Positions 26,224 through 33,758 of a stretch of DNA of 64,000 bases are shown one piece after another. Each line of letters begins with the position of its first letter. Position 1 is the stretch's first letter. The position numbers were made by a program, and so were the translations under genes. The notes under the pieces were generated by a model that did no database searches, was not told the DNA's origin, and was given only the letters and a program-made list of their open reading frames with translations. Source of the DNA: JAMPXD01 sp041481895 (GTDB taxonomy: Bacteria > Desulfobacterota > Desulfuromonadia > Geobacterales > Geobacteraceae); NCBI GenBank assembly GCA_041481895.1, contig JBGPCQ010000002.1, positions 7,312 through 71,311 on the forward strand, given 5' to 3'.

Positions 26224-26394
26224 ATGGAAAACTCCGATGAAGTATCCAAGAAAACCGAGTGCAAACCATACAATTCAATGGGAACAATGTGGATATGCAA
26301 CCTGATCATAAATCATAATTGTCCATTTGCATTAAGCTTAGGATATGTCTTCTATTGCAATAATAGAAGTCTGCATAGGCAATATTTCGATTAA
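26224..26394 (+). CDS. Small Cys-containing protein, operon gene 1 (56 aa)
   Basis: Unrecognised 56-residue protein with a strong AAGGAAGG ribosome site. Four Cys residues are spread along it (KTECKPYNSM, MWICNLIINHNCPFAL, VFYCNNRSL), in a pattern that could bind a metal or cluster together with its neighbours. No membrane helix or signal is seen. It is the first of three tiny Cys-rich genes that follow the palindromic array. Confidence 0.6.
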   Translation: MENSDEVSKKTECKPYNSMGTMWICNLIINHNCPFALSLGYVFYCNNRSLHRQYFD

Positions 26395-26414
26395 ATATCA
26401 ATTGAGAGTGCATT

Positions 26415-26588
26415 ATGCATTTATTACACAATCTCCCCGATCCCACAAAATGTAAGACCTTACACGTATTCGCCGATTATTGGGAATGCCAGATTGACCA
26501 TGCTAAATCATGTCCTCATTCATTACCATTAAGAGGATGTTTTTATTGTCAACACCCTGAATGCTGGAGTTTTGCACTGGAATTTTAG
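26415..26588 (+). CDS. Small Cys-rich protein, operon gene 2 (57 aa)
   Basis: 57 residues with seven Cys (PTKCKT, YWECQI, KSCPHS, RGCFYCQHPECW). The last part has a CxxC and a following Cys, as in small zinc or Fe-S knuckles. The start is 20 bases after gene 1, with only a weak GAGAG ribosome site, so coupling is likely. I do not recognise the family. Confidence 0.55.
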   Translation: MHLLHNLPDPTKCKTLHVFADYWECQIDHAKSCPHSLPLRGCFYCQHPECWSFALEF

Positions 26589-26602
26589 ATAAAGGATAAA
26601 CC

Positions 26603-26872
26603 ATGACATGTGAACATGTGAATACCTGCTCTTTTATCCAGCATATGAGCAAGAAAGTGCCTTTTACCATTAACATGGTAAAAATAAAATATTGCGAGTT
26701 CAATAAAAACAGGTGTGCCAGATATGGATTGCTACGAGTTTTTAAGATGGAAAAGATTCCTGATGACTTGTGGCCAAGCGATGATATGAAAGCGTTGGAA
26801 TTATCGGAATTGAAGTTAAATGAGGCGCGTAAAAAGCTTTACGGATGCAGCAGAGAGGAAATACCTGTTTGA
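26603..26872 (+). CDS. Small Cys-rich protein, operon gene 3 (89 aa)
   Basis: 89 residues beginning MTCEHVNTCSFI, followed by IKYCEFNKNRCARYGLL (about 27-43). A C-x5-C pair near the start and a YC-x6-CARY pair are typical of a loosely described group of small delta-proteobacterial proteins found near signalling genes. This is recognition from memory, not from a search. A charged helical tail follows (about 50-85). Ribosome site AAAGGATAA; 14 bases after gene 2. Confidence 0.6.
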   Translation: MTCEHVNTCSFIQHMSKKVPFTINMVKIKYCEFNKNRCARYGLLRVFKMEKIPDDLWPSDDMKALELSELKLNEARKKLYGCSREEIPV

Positions 26873-27017
26873 TCTGCATCATCTTTGGGACTAAACGCAA
26901 AAGAAATCCGATAACCAGAGAAAATTGCAGGGTCAGCCCCTGACACGAGACATTACCCTGCTCTCAATCGCCTGGCTTCAACGTCTTCCCCAGCCAGCCA
27001 CAGATCCCCAATAAATA

Positions 27018-27048
27018 AAAGCCCTGCCGAATATGTCGGCAGGGCTTT
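27018..27048. terminator. Strong symmetrical hairpin
   Basis: AAAGCCCTGCCGA and TCGGCAGGGCTTT pair over 13 bp with a 5-base loop. It probably ends the Cys-rich operon (146 bases past its stop). Confidence 0.65.
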
Positions 27049-27060
27049 CCCCTTATTTCT

Positions 27061-27149
27061 CTGGACGCGACCCGGTCGTTTACATTTTCCGTAGCCACCC
27101 CCGCTGGTTTTCTTCGCCCCAAGTCGGACTGAAGGAGCAACAATTATCT
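27061..27149 (+). repeat. Leader duplication, upstream copy
   Basis: CTGGACGCGACCCGGT at the left and GGTTTTCTTCGCCCCAAGTC further on match the copy at 27499-27586, including the ribosome site CTGAAGGAG. No start codon follows the ribosome site here. Confidence 0.7.
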
Positions 27150-27498
27150 GGGTTATAAAGTGTCAGACCATACTTTTGACAGATTCGTTTTAATCCTCTG
27201 TTTTGAAAAAAAGTGCCGGTCAGACGCTATTATGTGAAACTAATTGTTGTATTTCATTATCAGAACCCCTGCGAATCCCAAAGAAAGAACCACAGCTGCG
27301 CACCAAACTATCGTTACTGCATTAAAAACTACCATCTTGAAACCTCCCGCCTCTCGGCATGTAGTAAGCACCCAACTCCCTACGCGATTGCATCATTAAT
27401 TACCCTACTCTTTCGCTGGACTAATAGATAGGTAATAATCATCTAGAGGTCATGCCGGGTTGGACCACGCTAATCTGCTGAATTATAAGCGAAAAAAT

Positions 27499-27586
27499 CT
27501 GGACGCAACCCGGTAGTTTTATGTATGCTGTAGACACGGCTCCTGGTTTTCTTCGCCCCAAGTCTGACTGAAGGAGTAACAATTAC
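27499..27586 (+). repeat. Leader duplication, PBP-proximal copy
   Basis: Second copy, ending at the start codon of the penicillin-binding protein. It carries CTGAAGGAG, the functional ribosome site, and the arms CTTC...AAGTC / GACTGAAG that may hide it. Confidence 0.7.
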
Positions 27587-27587
27587 C

Positions 27588-29606
27588 GTGGTTTCTCGTT
27601 TTCCCGCGCTTTTTACCAAGTTGACTTCTTATGCCGCCGCAGGTCTTTTCCTGCTCTTGACCCTCATCCCATCGGCCCGGGGCCAGGAAACGATCGCCGT
27701 ATACCCCCCCCTGCCGTCCGGTTATACCTCCATTAAGATCTTTGACCGGGAAGGGCGGTCTGTCGGCCGGATCCTGCCGGAGGTGAGGTACTGGACCCCC
27801 ATTGACCGCATTCCCGTTTTCCTGCAGAAGGCGGTGGTGGCCGTTGAAGACGCCCGCTTTTATGAGCATGGCGGCATCGATATCCGCGGCATCGCCCGGG
27901 CGCTGGTGAAGGATGTGGTCAAAGGGAAACTGGCCGAGGGGGGATCGACGATCACCCAGCAGCTGATCAAGAACAAGTATTTATCAGGGGAAAAGACTAT
28001 TGACCGGAAGCTCAAGGAAGGCCTCATGGCCGTGGAGTTTGAGAAGAAGTACACCAAGAAGCAGATTCTGGAGATGTATATTAACGAAATCTATTACGGC
28101 AATGGGGCCTGGGGGATTGCCCAGGCTAGCCGGCTCTATTTTGACAAAAACCCGGAGGAGTTGACCGATGCGGAATCTGCCCTGCTGGCCGGAGTGCCGA
28201 AAAACCCCGGCCGCTACAATCCCTGGGGAGTCTCGGCCAGGGTCGTGGGGCGGAGGGACGTGGTCCTGAAGAGGATGGTGGAACTCAAGACCATCACTCC
28301 CCGGCAGAATAAGAAACTGCGAGCCGAGCGTGTTACCGTTAGTCAACCCGGGCAGGCCCACTATTACCTGGCCCATATCAAGAGCAAACTGATCGAGCGG
28401 TATGGTAAGGAGATCATCGAACAGGGGGGGCTGGAAGTAACTACGGCCATGGATCTGAACCTGCAAAAGCTGGCTGAAAAGACCGTGCGCGACGGGGTCA
28501 AACGGATTTCTCCCGAGCTTCAGGGCGCACTGGTGAGCCTGGATCTTGCTTCCGGGGATCTGTTGGCGGCAGTCGGGGGGGTCGATTTCAGCACAAGTCG
28601 CTATGACCGCGCTTTTCTTGCCCGGCGTCAGCCCGGCTCGGCCATCAAGCCGCTGATCTATGCCGCGGCCCTGGAAAAGGGGTTTACTGCCGGCAGTATC
28701 TGGGATGATACGCCGGTCGCCTACAATCGGGGGAGTAATGAAACCTGGAAACCGCTGAACTACGGCAGGGAACAGTACGGGGCGCTCTCCCTCAGGCAGG
28801 CACTGGCATACTCCAGCAATGTCATTGCGGTAAAACTGCTGGAGGCGATCGGGGTCCCGTATTTTGTCGATTTTGCCGGCAAGCTGGGGCTATCCTTACG
28901 CGCGAACAATGATCTCTCCCTGGCCCTCGGGACCGAAGAGGTCACCCTGCATGACCTGGTACAGGCTTACACACCCCTGGCCAACGGGGGGCTCAGGGCC
29001 GAATCGAGGACCATTGTCCGCATTTTTGACCGCAAACGTAATACCTGGGCGGAAAACCCTCCGGCCGCCACCCCGGTCCTTTCCCCGGCTGCCGCCTTTG
29101 TTACGACCCGGATGCTGAAAGACGTCATGGTGTACGGTACCGCCAAGTCACTCAAGGCATTCAGCCGGGAGCGGCCGTCCGCAGGGAAGACCGGCACCAC
29201 CGATGACTATCGGGATGCCTGGTTTATTGGCTACACCCCGCAGGTGATAACCGGCATCTGGGTAGGATATGACAAGCCGAAGCCGGGGGGGAAAGGCTTC
29301 ACCGGCGGGTCTGTCTGTGCGCCCCTATGGGAGCGGTTCATGCGCCCGGCTTTGGCAGCCAGACCGGTCGTCGATTTCCCGAAACCGGATACGATAGTTA
29401 CCGTTACCATCGACCCGACGACAGGCTTCCGGGCGAATGCGGACTGTCCGCAAAAGCTGGACGAGTTCTATATCGCGGGGACCGAGCCGAACGGTAACTG
29501 TCCCCGGCACGGCGGAACTCCCCTCAATCCGGTAACGGTACCGCCACCGCTGCCGAATACAGACAGGGAGCAGACGGAGATGGACCCGGCGGACGTTGTT
29601 GATTAA
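27588..29606 (+). CDS. Class A penicillin-binding protein (PBP1A-type)
   Basis: 672 residues, starting at GTG after CTGAAGGAG. An N-terminal membrane anchor (about 12-32) is followed by a GT51 glycosyltransferase (about 60-230; catalytic Glu in VEDARFYEHGGIDIRG) and a transpeptidase (about 310-570) with SxxK (PGSAIKP), SxN (YSSNVIAVK) and KTG (AGKTGTTDDY). It polymerises and cross-links peptidoglycan in the periplasm. The C-terminal tail is Pro-rich. The gene is shorter than E. coli PBP1A because it lacks the extra OB-type insert. Confidence 0.95.
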   Translation: MVSRFPALFTKLTSYAAAGLFLLLTLIPSARGQETIAVYPPLPSGYTSIKIFDREGRSVGRILPEVRYWTPIDRIPVFLQKAVVAVEDARFYEHGGIDIRGIARALVKDVVKGKLAEGGSTITQQLIKNKYLSGEKTIDRKLKEGLMAVEFEKKYTKKQILEMYINEIYYGNGAWGIAQASRLYFDKNPEELTDAESALLAGVPKNPGRYNPWGVSARVVGRRDVVLKRMVELKTITPRQNKKLRAERVTVSQPGQAHYYLAHIKSKLIERYGKEIIEQGGLEVTTAMDLNLQKLAEKTVRDGVKRISPELQGALVSLDLASGDLLAAVGGVDFSTSRYDRAFLARRQPGSAIKPLIYAAALEKGFTAGSIWDDTPVAYNRGSNETWKPLNYGREQYGALSLRQALAYSSNVIAVKLLEAIGVPYFVDFAGKLGLSLRANNDLSLALGTEEVTLHDLVQAYTPLANGGLRAESRTIVRIFDRKRNTWAENPPAATPVLSPAAAFVTTRMLKDVMVYGTAKSLKAFSRERPSAGKTGTTDDYRDAWFIGYTPQVITGIWVGYDKPKPGGKGFTGGSVCAPLWERFMRPALAARPVVDFPKPDTIVTVTIDPTTGFRANADCPQKLDEFYIAGTEPNGNCPRHGGTPLNPVTVPPPLPNTDREQTEMDPADVVD

Positions 29607-29663
29607 TTCTATTTTGGTGCGTCCCCGATTGATACGATCTGCCTTAAGAAGCCTGTATAATGC

Positions 29664-29697
29664 AAAAACGGACCATTGACGGTGGTCCGTTTTTCCT
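29664..29697 (+). terminator. Terminator after penicillin-binding protein gene
   Basis: 12-bp stem AAAAACGGACCA/TGGTCCGTTTTT with a 7-base loop. A-rich on one side and T-rich on the other, so it can work for both convergent genes. Confidence 0.88.
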
Positions 29698-29741
29698 TCC
29701 CTCTCTCTGTTGCCTTTCTTCTGCCTTCACTCATGGTGCGG

Positions 29742-29981
29742 TTAATGTTTAACGGTGGAGGGGAATTCACACCACCGATGCTGGATCGCCTTGAGTCCGA
29801 ACGTTAAATCGAAAACCTCATATACTGCACTCAGGCCCACAAGCGCATAAATCAGCCGACAAAACGCGCTGGCTTCACCAAAGATCGTAGCGACCAGGTT
29901 GAAATTAAAGAATCCAACAAGGCCCCAGTTAAGGCCTCCTATGAGGAGTAATACTGCTACTATGACGTCTAATACTTTCAT
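29742..29981 (-). CDS. DUF378 (YuzA-like) membrane protein
   Basis: 79 residues with two membrane helices (about 4-24 and 38-60) and the family motif LLIGGLNWGLVGFFNFNLV. Function is unknown. A GGAGGTGG ribosome site precedes the ATG. It is convergent with the penicillin-binding protein gene across the terminator at 29664. The last 15 residues (HRWCEFPSTVKH end) are longer than usual in the family. Confidence 0.88.
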   Translation of the reverse strand: MKVLDVIVAVLLLIGGLNWGLVGFFNFNLVATIFGEASAFCRLIYALVGLSAVYEVFDLTFGLKAIQHRWCEFPSTVKH

Positions 29982-30202
29982 AAAGCCACCTCCCTACCCG
30001 TAATCGAAGGCTGTCAGGCATCAGAGGGGAAGTAACGATGTTTATTCTTCCTATGTTAATATTATACTCCTGTTAGCCAATGAAAGCCATAGGGTACAGA
30101 TGCAGTTCACCAGGCAGTTATCGGTGGCTTCCTGTATCTCTACGTTGTTTGATCGTTACCGGCAAATCCGCGTGGGGGACACGCTGTCCGCAGTTGACCA
30201 CC

Positions 30203-30505
30203 CTAACCGGGGAGCTTTACCGCAAGCACATCGACCTTCTCGATGACTGGCGAGCTGGACAAAAGCTCGGGAGCTTTAGCCATCAATGCAGCTGCGACCT
30301 GACCGGACAGGTGTGCCTGCCGGCCCGCCTCGTCGGGGAAAGCGTCGAAGATGCCGAATGTGGACGGTCCCAGGCGAATCGCAAACCACGCCACGGTCGC
30401 GGGTTCCTTCTGGACCACTGCCAAGCCTCCGCGGAGGAGCTCTTCGACCTCCTGCTCTTTTCCCGGTTTTGCCTCCAGCCGTACAAACAACGCTACATGA
30501 ACCAT
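30203..30505 (-). CDS. Putative quinol monooxygenase (ABM domain)
   Basis: 100 residues in the dimeric alpha-beta barrel ABM family (VALFVRLEAKPGKEQEVEEL, ATVAWFAIRLGPSTFGIFDA, HLSGQVAAALMAKAPELL). Related proteins oxidise quinols or small aromatics without cofactors, but substrates are rarely known. An AAAGGAGG ribosome site precedes the ATG. The gene follows the aldo/keto reductase by 40 bases on the same strand, so the redox genes at 30203-31804 probably form one operon. Confidence 0.87.
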   Translation of the reverse strand: MVHVALFVRLEAKPGKEQEVEELLRGGLAVVQKEPATVAWFAIRLGPSTFGIFDAFPDEAGRQAHLSGQVAAALMAKAPELLSSSPVIEKVDVLAVKLPG

Positions 30506-30545
30506 GACTTCCTCCTTTTATTCCTTTGTTAAACAGAATGAAATC

Positions 30546-31379
30546 TTACGGCTTGTAATACATGAGCTGCCGTGCGAATGGGGCGACGCGGAAGACCAGT
30601 TCCTCCTGCTCCTCTTTCGACATAGGCGCGAATGACCGGGCGAAGCGAACGTTCTCCTCCATCTGCAGCAGGTCGTCGCAGCCAATGACGATGGTGCTGA
30701 CCGGTTGGGAGAGGGCGAAGCGAAGGAACGGAGCCATCCCTGAGCAGCCGGGGAGCCGGGCGGCGAGGCCGCGCAGGTAAACCTTCATCCCCACGATCCC
30801 CATCTCTCTCTCCCGCGCCAGGGGAATCACTTCTTCGATGAAGTTCTGGTGGGCCGGCTCGGCGGGGTTGACCGGAAGGAGCACCGTGTCGAAGGGGAAC
30901 CGCTCGATGCAGGCGCGGATGATGGCGGGGTCGTGGTGGCCGGTGACGCCTATGAAGCGCACGAGACCCTTTCCCCTGGCCTCGACAAACGCTTCGATGG
31001 CGCCGCCGGGACCGAATATCTCCTCGATCTCCTCCCCGGTGCGGACATCATGCACCTGCCAGAGGTCGAGGTGGTCGGTCTTCATGGAGCGGAGGGTCTC
31101 GTGGAGGTGGGCCAGAGCGCCGGCCTTGTCGCGGGCGTGGGACTTGCTGGTGAGAAAGACCTCGCTTCTCCGTTCACGCAGGGCCTTGCCGTAGTAGCCC
31201 TCGCTCCCGTCGTAGGCCCGCGCCGACTCGCAGTAGGTAATGCCCAGGTCGAGGGCGCGGTTGATCAGGTCATACGCCTCCCGCTCATAGCCGTGGGTGC
31301 GGAGAACCCCCTCACCGCCGAGACCGAGGATGGTCACCTCCACTCCTGTCCTGCCGAGTTGCCGTTTCGGGATGCTCAT
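30546..31379 (-). CDS. Aldo/keto reductase
   Basis: 277 residues, an NAD(P)H-dependent TIM barrel. Catalytic candidates are in YCESARAYDGSEG (Tyr), TSKSHARDK (Lys) and LWQVHDV (His), and the cofactor loop reads LSQPVSTIVIGCDD. The start overlaps the stop of the DCC1-like gene by 4 bases (ATGA). The substrate is not evident. C-terminal Cys-based Fe-S motifs seen in some related oxidoreductases are absent. Confidence 0.9.
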   Translation of the reverse strand: MSIPKRQLGRTGVEVTILGLGGEGVLRTHGYEREAYDLINRALDLGITYCESARAYDGSEGYYGKALRERRSEVFLTSKSHARDKAGALAHLHETLRSMKTDHLDLWQVHDVRTGEEIEEIFGPGGAIEAFVEARGKGLVRFIGVTGHHDPAIIRACIERFPFDTVLLPVNPAEPAHQNFIEEVIPLAREREMGIVGMKVYLRGLAARLPGCSGMAPFLRFALSQPVSTIVIGCDDLLQMEENVRFARSFAPMSKEEQEELVFRVAPFARQLMYYKP

Positions 31380-31804
31380 GGCGGTGGGTCGTTCCTGCCG
31401 ATCCGACAGGTCCCGTCCCGGCAGGCGGCACCTGTTTTCGGCAGATACTTTCTGATTCTGGCGAAGCTTCGATAGGCAAGGCGCGCCAGAAGATTGACAC
31501 CGGGAACGGTGACGAGCCAGCCAAGTACACCGTACAGGGTCGACGCAGGAAACGCCCGCCAGATGGCCCTGAACGCCTCAACTCCGCGGTAGACTGCACC
31601 ACTCTGGTCGATGGCGTGCATCTCGTACATGAATTCAGGAAGGGTAATCCCGTAAGGGGTCGGGTCGAAGTCCGGGAGACTGATATCCACGAATATAAGA
31701 CGGCCGCCCTGCTCCTTGTGGCGGTACACGCCCATCTCCTTGGCGCATACCGAACATGACCCGTCGTAAAAAACCTTCAGCGGAAACTCAGGGCTGGCCG
31801 GCAT
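31376..31804 (-). CDS. DCC1-like thiol-disulfide oxidoreductase (DUF393)
   Basis: 142 residues from ATG 31804 (GGAGG 6 bases upstream; an alternative ATG lies at 31816). The family mark YDGSCSVCAKEM has the redox CxxC at about 17-20. Helices with ARLAYRSFARIRKYLP follow, and the tail has two more Cys (AACRDGTCRIG). Such proteins are thioredoxin-like, with unclear partners. It leads the operon with the aldo/keto reductase and monooxygenase. Confidence 0.87.
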   Translation of the reverse strand: MPASPEFPLKVFYDGSCSVCAKEMGVYRHKEQGGRLIFVDISLPDFDPTPYGITLPEFMYEMHAIDQSGAVYRGVEAFRAIWRAFPASTLYGVLGWLVTVPGVNLLARLAYRSFARIRKYLPKTGAACRDGTCRIGRNDPPP

Positions 31805-32008
31805 GCTATCCTCCATTCCGTTTATTACCTGGTGTCGACAACGTGCCAGGACCATTGCCGCTCTTAACATTGATTGTATAGTGCCAGGAAACAAATGCAA
31901 GGTACTGCCGCCTGCCATCGCCCGTTGATTTCATCAGTGGAATCCTCGGGAAGATACATGGGTCGGAGAAATTTCTCGTCAGGTTTCCAGGATGCTAAAA
32001 TGAAGAGC

Positions 32009-33241
32009 TCATTTCACCTCCACATTCCGTATCCCGCTCGGCCGCCAAGCCGGTGATATCACATGGCTCCCCTTCTCCTTCTCGTCCAGCAGGCTCCCGA
32101 AGGTCATGGTAAAATCGCCGTACCGGTCGTTCACCTCGTCCATGGTACCGACCATGAGGGCCTTTTTCCTTTCTTCCGGGAAAAGGGGGAGCTGGTTGCT
32201 CTCATAGCGCAGATTGCTGATCCTGACCCCGAGAAGCCGCACCGGCTGCATCAGCACGATGCTGTCGAGGATAGCCACCGCCGCCCGGTAAATCTCCTCG
32301 CTGTCGTTGATGTAGTGCGTCAGCGTTTCCTGTTTCCCCGCCCAGGTGTCGAAATCGGCGTAGCGGATCGACAACGTGACCGTCTTCCCCCAGACGTTGT
32401 ATCGCCGCGCCCGCCGACCGACCATTTCCGAAAGCTGCAAGAGATGCTTCAGGATCTCCCTTCTCTCCTCAATGTCCCGCTCCAGGGTCATGCTGTGGCC
32501 GACCGATTTGACCGGGTCGCTCTCTTCCACGGGAATGACGGGAGAGTTGTCAATTCCCCGCCCCATCCGGCTCAACTGTTCTCCGATGATCCCGAACCTC
32601 CTTTTCAGGGTGCTGACCGGAAATCGCCCCAAATCGCCGCAGGTCACGATGCCGTACAGGGCCAGCTGCCGCGCCGTCTTGCCCCCCACCCCGCAGAGGT
32701 CTTTCGCCGGTATCCGTTCCAATACCTCTGCCACCTTTTCCGGCTTGATGACGATCAGGCCGTCCGGCTTCTGCATGTCGCTGGCGAGCTTGGCGAGGAG
32801 CTTGTTCGGGGCGATGCCGATGGAACAGGTGATGCCGAAGGCATGCCTGATTCTCGCCTTGATGAGGCAGGCGATCCGCTCGGCGGAACCGAAGATGCCG
32901 AGGGAGCCGGTGACATCGAGGAACGCCTCGTCAATGGAAAAGAGTTCGACGAGGGGGGTGAAGTCGAGGAAAATCTTGATGATCTGGCTGGAGGTCCAGG
33001 TGTACTTCCGGTTGTCGCCGATAACCAGGATGATGTCGGGGCACTTCTGTCGCGCCTGCCAGACGTTCATGCCGGTCTTAACCCCATAGGCCCGCGCCTC
33101 ATAGGAACAGGTGGTAATGACCGTCCGCTTCGCCGAGCCGATGACCGCAATCGGCTTGCCGCGCAGCGCCGGGTTGGCCTGCTGCTCCACCGAGGCGAAA
33201 AAAGCGTTCATGTCGATATGGAGGATGACGCGTTTAGCCAT
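32009..33241 (-). CDS. dinB: DNA polymerase IV (Y family)
   Basis: 410 residues from ATG 33241 (MAKRVILHIDMNAFFASVEQ); an extension to 33268 would read through the operator. Error-prone translesion polymerase. Catalytic acidic residues are in HIDMNAFF and in FSIDEAFLDVTGS. Little-finger and helix-hairpin-helix regions (about 180-230, DLCGVGGKTARQL) are present. The C-terminus has no obvious clamp-binding QL-x-LF except NQLPLFPEE (about 357-365), which fits. A degenerate LexA-box-like site lies just upstream. Confidence 0.95.
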   Translation of the reverse strand: MAKRVILHIDMNAFFASVEQQANPALRGKPIAVIGSAKRTVITTCSYEARAYGVKTGMNVWQARQKCPDIILVIGDNRKYTWTSSQIIKIFLDFTPLVELFSIDEAFLDVTGSLGIFGSAERIACLIKARIRHAFGITCSIGIAPNKLLAKLASDMQKPDGLIVIKPEKVAEVLERIPAKDLCGVGGKTARQLALYGIVTCGDLGRFPVSTLKRRFGIIGEQLSRMGRGIDNSPVIPVEESDPVKSVGHSMTLERDIEERREILKHLLQLSEMVGRRARRYNVWGKTVTLSIRYADFDTWAGKQETLTHYINDSEEIYRAAVAILDSIVLMQPVRLLGVRISNLRYESNQLPLFPEERKKALMVGTMDEVNDRYGDFTMTFGSLLDEKEKGSHVISPAWRPSGIRNVEVK

Positions 33242-33249
33242 CCCCGAAG

Positions 33250-33266
33250 AGTAGCAAATGACAACC
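33250..33266 (-). promoter_or_regulatory. Degenerate LexA-box-like site before dinB
   Basis: Minus-strand GGTTGTCATTTGCTACT keeps GGTT-N2-C-N4-G and ACT but has 2 rather than 3 bases before ACT compared with the lexA site. TTGACA lies at 33273-33278 on the same strand. SOS control of dinB is likely biologically but weakly supported here. Confidence 0.45.
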
Positions 33267-33309
33267 AATGTGTGTCAAGAAGATTTTGCTCGCCGAATTA
33301 TGTTGCCTT

Positions 33310-33425
33310 TTATGAGAGAGGGGCGATCAGCTCCGGAGAATCGTTGCGGGGAGAGTTGACCAGTAGAGAGACCGGCCGGACCTCCATCGCGTCGGCGGGA
33401 AACGGCTGGTAGAGGCGTTTCATCG
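33310..33425 (-). pseudogene. SRAP/YedK (HMCES-like) C-terminal remnant
   Basis: The frame ends LYQPFPADAMEVRPVSLLVN then SPRNDSPELIAPL, a pattern I recognise as the C-terminus of SOS-response-associated peptidases that cap abasic sites. The catalytic N-terminal Cys domain is absent. The open frame extends to a GTG at 33513 but its first 30 residues do not look like the family. Located next to dinB, as SRAP genes often are with SOS genes. Confidence 0.6.
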
Positions 33426-33512
33426 GTCGTTTCCCGGTCGAGCCAGGGAGCATACTGGTTTGTGTGGTTTTGATACTTGTTCTTGAAGTGCCGATTAGTA
33501 TATCGAATGCCA

Positions 33513-33722
33513 CTAGAGTTTTGCCACATTTGGGAAGAGGATGTTGTTTTCGAGGTGGACATGCTTGTGGAGGTCGTCCTCGAACTCCTTGAGCTTCTGG
33601 TACGTGACCATGTAGGTATTGCAGACATCGCCGGGGATCGCATACCCCTTCGCCAGATGGCGGATCATATGGACCGCGTCGCCGATGGTCCTGTTACAAA
33701 TATACTGTCCAATTGTCTCTGA
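33513..33722 (-). pseudogene. Ric/YtfE iron-sulfur repair protein remnant
   Basis: Minus-strand frame reading IRHLAKGYAIPGDVCNTYMV, then KLKEFEDDLHKHVHLENNIL and FP. This is the last part of the hemerythrin-like domain of di-iron repair proteins (Ric/YtfE/ScdA), including two His and a Glu ligand. No start codon with a ribosome site exists upstream, and the first two-thirds of the protein are missing. It lies just downstream of the reductase gene, so the full gene once probably shared its operon. Confidence 0.7.
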
Positions 33723-33758
33723 TCCTCTCCTCTGATCCTCCTTGGCGCCTGCATCCTG

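Larger units (their letters stand above)
26873..27587. other. Gene-free stretch with a duplicated leader
   Basis: No credible gene is seen. It contains a hairpin (27018-27048), then two imperfect copies of an 85-90 base segment (27061-27149 and 27499-27586), the second being the leader of the penicillin-binding protein gene. Between them is AT-rich sequence without features I recognise. Confidence 0.6.

Noticed and set aside
27061..27586. c-di-GMP (GEMM) riboswitch in the duplicated leader, suggested by GGACGCAACCCGG
   Set aside because: The tetraloop receptor and the other conserved parts of the GEMM core are missing.
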